Assembly (NCBI GenBank): GCA_900314365.1
Contig: OMVH01000103.1
Location: 1 to 6,842, forward strand
DNA: 6,842 bases
Origin: an uncultured Prevotella sp.
GTDB lineage: Bacteria; Bacteroidota; Bacteroidia; Bacteroidales; Bacteroidaceae
Reading direction: 5' to 3'
Position numbers and translations under genes: made by a program. Below the pieces are notes generated by a model. That model searched no databases and was not told the DNA's origin. It worked only from the letters and a program-made list of their open reading frames with translations. Below, in pieces: positions 1 through 4,917 of this stretch. Within the stretch, counting starts at the first letter, position 1; every line of letters starts with the position of its first letter.

Positions 1-110
1 TTTGTCTAACAATTGTTGTCCGTTTGTCTAACAATTGTTGTCCATTTGTCTAACAATTGTTGTCCATTTGTCTAACAATTGTTGTCCGTTTGTCTAACAA
101 TTGTTTGACC
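1..110. repeat. Tandem array of 22-bp repeats with palindromic core
   Basis: Five consecutive units start at 1, 23, 45, 67 and 89. Each unit reads TTTGTCT, then the perfect 10-bp palindrome AACAATTGTT, then GTCC and a final G or A. Units 1-4 differ only at that last base (G, A, A, G). Unit 5 keeps the palindrome and then diverges after position 105. The palindromes lie at 8-17, 30-39, 52-61, 74-83 and 96-105, exactly 22 bp apart, close to two helical turns, so bound proteins would face the same side of the DNA. The array touches the left edge and may be longer. It could be an intergenic minisatellite, an operator array or iteron-like; nothing in the window decides. No gene overlaps it. Confidence 0.95.
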
Positions 111-182
111 ATTGCTATGGTGTTTACATACAGAATCAAGAGGGGATATTTTTCATTCATTTATATAGAATCTTTTACTTAG

Positions 183-397
183 GGCTCTTTCATTTATGAT
201 TGGTCTGGTGGGGCATGAAAGCAAGCAGCTCCCGGCCTATAGAGTGCTGAGAGCTGTTGCTTGATGTGGACATCCTATGTTCTTGCTTCGTCCTCCAAAT
301 ATTATTCAGGATGTTACAATAACAGTACGCATGAGACGTAAGACAGAGATAAACCCGATAAGCATACCCTGTCAGATAAATCTTAAATGAAAGAGCC
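183..397. repeat. 215-bp segment bounded by 19-bp inverted repeats (possible MITE-like element)
   Basis: Positions 183-201 and 379-397 are reverse complements at 18 of 19 bases. The outermost 14 (GGCTCTTTCATTTA at 183-196, its complement at 384-397) match perfectly, followed by one mismatch and four more matches. The repeat ends sharply at 183/397. The enclosed DNA has no gene. Short non-coding DNA with terminal inverted repeats is the form expected of a MITE or an internally deleted insertion sequence, and a GGCTCTTT-type end recalls ISL3-family termini, but that is only a resemblance. No convincing target-site duplication is visible in the flanks (175-182 against 398-405). The alternative is a transcribed structured RNA closed by this long stem. 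Confidence 0.5.
219..262. other. Imperfect stem-loop inside the inverted-repeat segment
   Basis: The left arm 219-231 (AAGCAAGCAGCTC) pairs with the right arm 251-262 (GAGCTGTTGCTT) along 12 base pairs with one bulged base, leaving a 19-nt loop at 232-250. It lies within the 183-397 segment, so the whole region could fold into nested hairpins if transcribed. No U-run follows, so it does not look like an intrinsic terminator. Confidence 0.5.
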
Positions 398-453
398 GTC
401 TATAGGTTGGACATTTTCCGCTACGAATCTGCTGCATTATGGCGATTATTTGG

Positions 454-461
454 TAATTTTG
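454..461 (+). promoter_or_regulatory. Possible Bacteroidetes -7 promoter box for mnmA
   Basis: TAATTTTG fits the TAnnTTTG -7 consensus and lies 64 bases ahead of the mnmA start. No good -33 TTTG/TTG element is seen about 20 bp upstream, so this is a weaker call than the promoters at 1711-1743 and 4880-4911. The leader between box and start contains an AGGAGG-like stretch (475-479) that is too far from the ATG to be its ribosome binding site. Confidence 0.4.
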
Positions 462-525
462 CAGTTTGTAGACAGGAGGCATTATTTATAGGTGTAAAGA
501 TTATCCCTGTTTACAGAATGGATTT

Positions 526-1653
526 ATGGCACAATACGCATTTGGTGAGGATTTGGAAGGGAAGCGCATCGCCGTGCTCCTCTCGGGTGGTGTCGACAGC
601 AGTGTCGTGGTGAGCGAGTTTGCCCGTTTGGGCTTGCATCCCGACTGCTTCTACATTCGCATCGGTCCTGAGGAGAAGGAGGAGTGGGACTGCAACTCCG
701 AGGAGGACGTGGAGATGGCTACCGCTGTGGCCGCCAGATATGGCTGTCACCTCTCAGTTGTCGATTGCCACAAGGAGTACTGGAGTCAGGTGACGCGCTA
801 CACCATGGAGAAGGTACGCGCCGGCTTCACACCCAATCCCGACGTGATGTGCAACCGGCTCATCAAGTTCGGAGCTTTCCACGAGAAGGCTGGCCACGAC
901 TACGACCTCATTGCCACCGGTCACTATGCCCGTACGGAATGGATTGAGGGGCGCAAGTGGCTTACCACGAGTCCCGACCCCGTGAAGGACCAGACCGACT
1001 TTCTGGCTCAAATCTTCCCTTGGCAACTGCGTAAGGCCATCTTCCCCATCGGGCACATGCTGAAGGAGCAGGTGCGCGCCGTGGCTGAAAGTGAGCATCT
1101 CATCAATGCCCGCCGCAAAGACTCTCAGGGTATCTGCTTCCTTGGTAATATCGACTACAACGAATACGTGCGCCGTTATCTTGGTGAGAATCCCGGCGAC
1201 ATCATTGAGCGTGAGACCGGTCGCAAGATAGGGGAGCATCGCGGACTCTGGTTCCATACCATCGGACAGCGCAAGGGCCTCGGACTAGGAGGAGGCCCGT
1301 GGTTCGTAGTCCGCAAGGATGTGGAGCACAATATTCTCTACGTCAGTCATGGCTACGACCCTCAGGATGCCTACCGTAGCGACTTCACCATCGGCGGCTT
1401 CGACTTTCTCACCGAGGGCGTCGACGAGCTGCCGCAGCAGGTAACCTTCAAGATTCGCCATACGCCCGACTTCCACCGTGCCACTGTAGAGCCGCTGGGT
1501 AACGGTCGCTTCGGCATTCATTCCGCCGATGCCATCCACGGAGTGGCTCCCGGTCAGTTCTGTGTGGTCTACGATGAGTCCCATCACAAGTGCTACGGCT
1601 CGGGTGAAATCTGCTGGGAAGACGAGCCGGCAGAAACCGTCACTCCGGACTGA
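526..1653 (+). CDS. mnmA: tRNA-specific 2-thiouridylase MnmA
   Basis: This 375-residue cytoplasmic enzyme uses ATP and a persulfide relay to thiolate uridine-34 of the Lys, Glu and Gln tRNAs (s2U34). The N-terminal adenylation domain carries the PP-loop SGGVDSS at residues 20-26. The TPNPDVMCN motif places the first catalytic cysteine at C109, and SQGICFLG places the persulfide cysteine at C204. The HTIGQRKGLG signature follows near residues 244-253, then a beta-rich C-terminal domain ending in a G-S-G-E-I-C segment. The length is close to the usual 360-375, so the gene appears intact. The ATG at 526 is the first ATG after an in-frame stop at 469. There is no clear Shine-Dalgarno sequence, as is usual in this phylum. 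Bacteroidetes often carry more than one MnmA paralogue, so which one this is cannot be told here. It is separated by 97 bp from the next gene, which has its own promoter. Confidence 0.95.
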   Translation: MAQYAFGEDLEGKRIAVLLSGGVDSSVVVSEFARLGLHPDCFYIRIGPEEKEEWDCNSEEDVEMATAVAARYGCHLSVVDCHKEYWSQVTRYTMEKVRAGFTPNPDVMCNRLIKFGAFHEKAGHDYDLIATGHYARTEWIEGRKWLTTSPDPVKDQTDFLAQIFPWQLRKAIFPIGHMLKEQVRAVAESEHLINARRKDSQGICFLGNIDYNEYVRRYLGENPGDIIERETGRKIGEHRGLWFHTIGQRKGLGLGGGPWFVVRKDVEHNILYVSHGYDPQDAYRSDFTIGGFDFLTEGVDELPQQVTFKIRHTPDFHRATVEPLGNGRFGIHSADAIHGVAPGQFCVVYDESHHKCYGSGEICWEDEPAETVTPD

Positions 1654-1710
1654 CCGTGGTTTGCCAAAAGTCAACTTGCAGGGTTGCTTAACATAAATTA
1701 GTGACAGAGT

Positions 1711-1743
1711 TTTTGTTTCTCACGGGAAATACTATTAACTTTG
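1711..1743 (+). promoter_or_regulatory. Bacteroidetes-type promoter for the metal-handling gene set
   Basis: A TTTTG element at 1711-1715 and a TAACTTTG box at 1736-1743 (consensus TAnnTTTG) are separated by 20 bp, the spacing expected for the primary sigma factor of Bacteroidetes. The predicted transcription start falls at about 1748-1751, on or next to the ATG at 1751, so the message may be leaderless. No equally good box is seen before the genes at 2264 or 4357, suggesting that this promoter drives all three. Confidence 0.7.
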
Positions 1744-1750
1744 CAGACGT

Positions 1751-2128
1751 ATGAAAAGGCTTGTGAACATCTTCATAGCCTCGCTTCTTTCGCTGATGAT
1801 AGTCTGGATGGGAGTGGGAGTGGCTGTGGTGCATTGCGCCCACAGCGGCCGCTACATGTTTACCGAGCAGACCTCACACTCCAGCCATTGCGAGACTCCG
1901 ATGAAGGAGAAGTGCATGAAGGTGGAGGTGCACAAGCTTTCCACGCAGGCTCAGGCCCATTCTGTGGTCGTCGACTTGCAGCCCGTCTTCTCCTTTGTGG
2001 CCTTGTTGCCGGAGAACCTGCGGGTGGTTCCTCAATTCCTGGAGCCAGCGTTCCTCTCGCCCCGCATTTACGCCTGGCATTCGCCACCCAGGGATTACCT
2101 GAGCTTCATACGCATTCTTCAACTCTGA
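1751..2128 (+). CDS. Small exported or membrane-anchored His/Cys/Met-rich protein, unknown family
   Basis: This 125-residue protein is not confidently assigned to a named family. The N-terminus has Lys-Arg followed by about 23 hydrophobic residues (5-27), a signal peptide or membrane anchor. Immediately after it come possible metal ligands: HCAH (H28, C29, H31), HSSHC (H43, H46, C47) and MKEKCM (M51, C55, M56). A lipobox is absent, since residue 28 before C29 is His. The C-terminus is WHSPPRDYLSFIRILQL-like, with a PPR turn near residues 112-114. Small exported proteins with few Cys/His and a C-terminal PPR segment are often found beside metal-related TonB receptors, which fits its place as first gene of the set; a role in metal binding or sensing is inferred. 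The ATG at 1751 is chosen because it gives the full signal sequence; an internal ATG at 1796 would remove the positive N-terminus. A gap of 135 bp separates it from the receptor. Confidence 0.75.
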   Translation: MKRLVNIFIASLLSLMIVWMGVGVAVVHCAHSGRYMFTEQTSHSSHCETPMKEKCMKVEVHKLSTQAQAHSVVVDLQPVFSFVALLPENLRVVPQFLEPAFLSPRIYAWHSPPRDYLSFIRILQL

Positions 2129-2263
2129 TTCTGTCTGTTTGAGCCGCAGCTTTGTTGTGGCCCCATCGTCCTTGTGTCTTCGTCCTGCCGGAGCAGTGGC
2201 GCAGTTTTGCTGTGTCGCTCGGGCCGCGCAGACATACCCTAACACCCATAAACAGACAGAACA
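2129..2263 (+). other. 135-bp intergenic spacer before the receptor gene
   Basis: No gene, strong hairpin terminator or consensus TAnnTTTG promoter box is seen here. The nearest look-alikes, CAGCTTTG and CAGTTTTG, lack the leading TA. The A-rich stretch just before the ATG at 2264 (ACAGACAGAACA) is the kind of start context common in Bacteroidetes. The spacer is therefore best read as a leader or inter-cistronic segment within one transcript. Confidence 0.5.
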
Positions 2264-4291
2264 ATGAAATCGAAGTATATACCATTATTATCAGCACTCA
2301 CTGTGCCCCTTGCCGGCTGGGCACAGAGTCCGAAGGAGCATCCGGCACAGTCCGATACCATTGCCGACCAGACCGTTCAGGAGGTCAGCGTTGTAGCCTC
2401 GCAAGGCATACGCCGCATAAAGGGAGCCGGCATCGGAGACCTCATGGGAAAGGGCGAACTCTTCAAGGCAGCCTGCTGCAACCTTGGCGAGAGCTTTGTC
2501 AATAATCCCTCAGTCGACGTCAACTACAGCGATGCTACCACGGGTGCCAAGCAGATACGACTGCTCGGACTTGCCGGCACCTACGTGCAGATGCTCACGG
2601 AGAACCTGCCTGCCTTCCGTGGTGCCGCTGCCCCTTACGCCCTCGACTATGTGCCTGGCCCGTGGATGAAGAGCATCCAGGTGAGCAAGGGAAGCGCTTC
2701 CGTGCGCAACGGTCACGAGTCGCTGGCCGGACAAATCAATGTGCAGTATCTGCAGCCCGAGGATGAAGAGAAGACAGAACTCAACATCTATGGCAACACC
2801 ATGAGCAAGATGGAAGCCAATCTCACGGCCAACCACCACTTCAATGGCAAGCTGAGTACCGGCTTCTACGGACATTTCCAGAACAGCTGGGACCATCACG
2901 ACGGCAATTCCGACGGCTTCCTCGACGAGCCCAACGTCAGACAGTACAACTTTGCCAACCGGTGGGTCTACTTGGGCAGTAAGTACATCTTCCACGGCGG
3001 ACTCTCGCTGCTCGACGAGTCGCGCAAGGGAGGACAGCGCACCCACGACATGGAGATGTCCAATCCCTTCAAAACCGATATCAGCACGCGCCGCTACGAA
3101 GGCTACATGAAGCATGCTTTCATCCTCGCCCCCGAGCACGGTACCAATATCGCATGGATGACGACGGCAACGATGCACCTGCAAGACGCGGGCTTCGGAC
3201 TGAAGACCTACGACGTGAATGAGAAGAACCTCTACTCGCAGTTGCTCTTCGAAACCAATATGGCCCACGACCACAATCTCGCAGCCGGCTTCAGCTTCAA
3301 TCACGACTATTTCGGTCAGCAGTACCGTATGCAGCACACCGCCGACCTGCAGCCTACACGCGACAACGAGAAGGAGAACACCGTGGGAGCCTATGCGCAG
3401 TACACCTACAACCTGCATGAGCGCTTCATCGCCATGGCCGGTATCCGCGTGGACCACAGCAACCTCTACGGCACCTTCGTCACTCCTCGCATCAATCTGA
3501 AGTGGCAGGTCAACGACGTGTTGGGTTTCCGTGCCTCCGTGGGAAAGGGCTACCGGTCGGTTCACGCCTTGGCAGAGAACTGCTATCTCATGGCCAGTGG
3601 CCGCAGCCTGCGCATCGACGGGAACATCGGTCAGGAGAAGGCGTGGACCTACGGCTTCAGCAGTTCGCTCTATATTCCTCTCTTCAACCGTACTCTCAAG
3701 GTGAATGCCGAGTATTTCTATTCCGATTTCATCAATCAGGCCGTTATCGACTTCGACTCTAATCCTCACGAAATCCACATCGGCAACCTTGACGGCAAGA
3801 GCTATTCCCACACTTTCCAGGTGGATGCTTCTTATGAGCCCCTCACCGGACTGTCGCTCACCGCTGCCTACCGCCGTCACATCGTGAAGACCACCTACGG
3901 TGGAAAGCTTTTCGACAAGCCTCTCACCAATCGCTACAAAGCCCTGTTGGCTGCTTCCTACAAGACTCCCCTCGGTCTGTGGCAGTTCGACGCTACGCTG
4001 CAGCTCAATGGTGGTGGCCGCATGCCTAAGCCCTACACCCTCGCCGACGGTACTGCTTCGTGGGACAGCAGTTTCGGCAGTTATCCCCAGCTGAGCGCGC
4101 AGATAACCCGTTGGTTCCGTCACTTCTCCGTGTATGTCGGTGGTGAGAACCTGACCAACTTCAAGCAGAAGCATCCCATCATCGGCTATGACAACCCGTG
4201 GGGTACCAACTTCGAGCCCAACATGATATGGGGTCCCGTGCGTGGTGCTATGGGCTACGTGGGCATCAGACTCAATCTCGGAAAGATTTAA
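2264..4291 (+). CDS. TonB-dependent outer membrane receptor, probable metal or metal-complex transporter
   Basis: This 675-residue outer membrane beta-barrel receptor imports a ligand using energy passed from TonB-ExbBD. A signal peptide (residues 1-20, cleavage likely after GWA) is followed almost at once by a TonB-box-like VQEVSVVAS (38-46) and a plug domain (about 45-160) containing the typical SFVNNPSVDV, KQIRLLGL, and SIQVSKGSASVRNG segments. The rest (about 165-675) alternates amphipathic strands and ends in GYVGIRLNLGKI. Unlike SusC proteins it has no N-terminal carboxypeptidase-like domain, and no SusD gene follows, so a polysaccharide role is unlikely. Two features stand out: a Cys pair (C71, C72) in the plug and an acidic EF-hand-like loop at D213-D221. 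The flanking His/Cys protein and the HMA protein 65 bp downstream point to a soft metal such as copper, or a metal chelate; substrate and metal are inferred. The length is normal for small TonB receptors and the frame is intact. Confidence 0.93.
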   Translation: MKSKYIPLLSALTVPLAGWAQSPKEHPAQSDTIADQTVQEVSVVASQGIRRIKGAGIGDLMGKGELFKAACCNLGESFVNNPSVDVNYSDATTGAKQIRLLGLAGTYVQMLTENLPAFRGAAAPYALDYVPGPWMKSIQVSKGSASVRNGHESLAGQINVQYLQPEDEEKTELNIYGNTMSKMEANLTANHHFNGKLSTGFYGHFQNSWDHHDGNSDGFLDEPNVRQYNFANRWVYLGSKYIFHGGLSLLDESRKGGQRTHDMEMSNPFKTDISTRRYEGYMKHAFILAPEHGTNIAWMTTATMHLQDAGFGLKTYDVNEKNLYSQLLFETNMAHDHNLAAGFSFNHDYFGQQYRMQHTADLQPTRDNEKENTVGAYAQYTYNLHERFIAMAGIRVDHSNLYGTFVTPRINLKWQVNDVLGFRASVGKGYRSVHALAENCYLMASGRSLRIDGNIGQEKAWTYGFSSSLYIPLFNRTLKVNAEYFYSDFINQAVIDFDSNPHEIHIGNLDGKSYSHTFQVDASYEPLTGLSLTAAYRRHIVKTTYGGKLFDKPLTNRYKALLAASYKTPLGLWQFDATLQLNGGGRMPKPYTLADGTASWDSSFGSYPQLSAQITRWFRHFSVYVGGENLTNFKQKHPIIGYDNPWGTNFEPNMIWGPVRGAMGYVGIRLNLGKI

Positions 4292-4356
4292 CGTCGCGGG
4301 GAAGAGGCTCACTGCAAGACTAACCATTTTTATCAACCATCCTAAAAAGTAAACAT

Positions 4357-4713
4357 ATGAAGAAGATTTTAATGACATTGCTTTTCGCCGTGGCTACAAT
4401 GAGTGCTATGGCAGCAGGTAACAAGAACGACAGTACCGTTGTCTTCACCACCACCCCGCAGATGCATTGCTCAAGCTGCGAGGCCAAGATAAAGGACAAT
4501 CTCCGCTTCGAGCGTGGGGTGAAGGCCATCAAGACCAGTGTGCCCGATCAGACCGTGACAGTCACTTACGACGCACGCAAGACCGACAAGGCCCGTCTGG
4601 CCAAAGGATTTTCTAAGTTTGGCTACACGGCCCGCGAGCTCAAGAAGGGTGAGAAGGTGAAGTTCGACCCCGAGGCTGCCGGAGCCAGTTGCGCCAGCAT
4701 GGGCATGATGTAG
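4357..4713 (+). CDS. Secreted heavy-metal-associated (HMA) domain protein
   Basis: This 118-residue protein has a clear signal peptide (Lys-Lys, hydrophobic stretch to residue 18, cleavage near AMA at 17-19), so it should work in the periplasm rather than the cytosol where CopZ/Atx1-type chaperones act. The mature part is a single HMA ferredoxin-like fold at about residues 27-95. Its metal site is MHCSSC (M36-C41, ligands C38 and C41), with His where many family members have Thr. It is followed by the expected helix, the GVKAIKTSV strand, the VTVTYD strand and a KFGY loop. The tail ends SCASMGMM (C112, M115, M117, M118), a possible second soft-metal site. It probably binds Cu(I) or a similar ion passed to or from the receptor encoded 65 bp upstream. 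No promoter is seen in that gap, so co-transcription is likely. The start context is A-rich, without a strong Shine-Dalgarno sequence. Confidence 0.93.
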   Translation: MKKILMTLLFAVATMSAMAAGNKNDSTVVFTTTPQMHCSSCEAKIKDNLRFERGVKAIKTSVPDQTVTVTYDARKTDKARLAKGFSKFGYTARELKKGEKVKFDPEAAGASCASMGMM

Positions 4714-4760
4714 AGGCTCGGTGCTTGCGCCATCCGCATTGAGCCCAGCGCTCTCAGTAG

Positions 4761-4794
4761 GGGCTGACAGTGACCTTCAGGTGGCTGTCAGCCC
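4761..4794 (+). terminator. Strong hairpin, probable terminator of the metal-handling unit
   Basis: GGGCTGACAG (4761-4770) and CTGTCAGCCC (4785-4794) form a perfect 10-bp GC-rich stem. Inside it, after a 2-nt mismatch, ACC and GGT can add three pairs around a TTCA loop. It begins 48 bases after the stop of the HMA gene and lies before the next promoter. The following sequence (GCTTCAGTTTG) is only modestly T-rich, so it is not a textbook intrinsic terminator; it could also act as an mRNA 3'-end stabiliser. Confidence 0.65.
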
Positions 4795-4879
4795 GCTTCA
4801 GTTTGTAATGTCCAGTCGTCATTCTTTACAAAGAAGACATAATTCCTACAAAATTGATAAGATTTTTTCCGGACATTCT

Positions 4880-4911
4880 TTCGATTATTATCAAAAAAGT
4901 CGCTACTTTTG
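4880..4911 (+). promoter_or_regulatory. Bacteroidetes-type promoter for the activase gene
   Basis: TACTTTTG at 4904-4911 matches the TAnnTTTG -7 consensus. A TTCG element at 4880-4883, one base from the TTTG form, lies 20 bp upstream. The box ends six bases before the ATG at 4918, so the predicted transcript start falls on or next to the start codon, as at 1751. Confidence 0.65.
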
Positions 4912-4917
4912 CCCTTG

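Larger units (their letters stand above)
111..525. other. AT-rich intergenic region without a convincing gene
   Basis: No reading frame here resembles a known protein, and none has the codon character of the flanking genes. The stretch contains the inverted-repeat segment 183-397, an inner hairpin at 219-262, and a promoter-like box at 454-461 ahead of mnmA. No tRNA or rRNA sequence was recognised. The base composition is clearly more AT-rich than the genes downstream. Confidence 0.8.

Noticed and set aside
1..110. CRISPR array
   Set aside because: The 22-bp units are directly adjacent with no unique spacers, so this is a simple tandem repeat.
108..121. Small ACCAT/ATGGT inverted repeat after the tandem array
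   Set aside because: A 5-bp stem with a 4-nt loop is expected by chance in this length of AT-rich DNA.
175..405. 8-bp target-site duplication around the inverted-repeat segment
   Set aside because: The flanks 175-182 and 398-405 match at only four of eight positions, mostly the shared last three bases; not better than chance.
407..613. 68-codon plus-strand frame ahead of and overlapping mnmA
   Set aside because: It overlaps the mnmA PP-loop region in another frame, has no recognisable domain, and its start precedes the likely mnmA promoter box.
1635..1650. Short self-complementary sequence at the end of mnmA as a terminator
   Set aside because: It has a central mismatch, no loop and no T-run, and lies inside the coding sequence.
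1751..1840. Lipoprotein signal at C29 of the small protein
   Set aside because: The residue before the Cys is His and the preceding residues are Val-Val, which does not fit a lipobox.
1741..2142. Alternative 133-codon frame overlapping the small His/Cys protein
   Set aside because: It lacks a signal peptide and has a low-complexity Gly/Ala/Leu-rich translation. The other frame starts right after the promoter with a clean hydrophobic leader and coherent ligand clusters.
2510..4378. Very long antisense open frame (622 codons) opposite the TonB receptor
   Set aside because: The receptor's codons mostly end in C or G, which suppresses stop codons in the opposite frame. The antisense translation has low-complexity Val/Glu/His-rich composition, no signal or domain, while the sense frame is a clear receptor.
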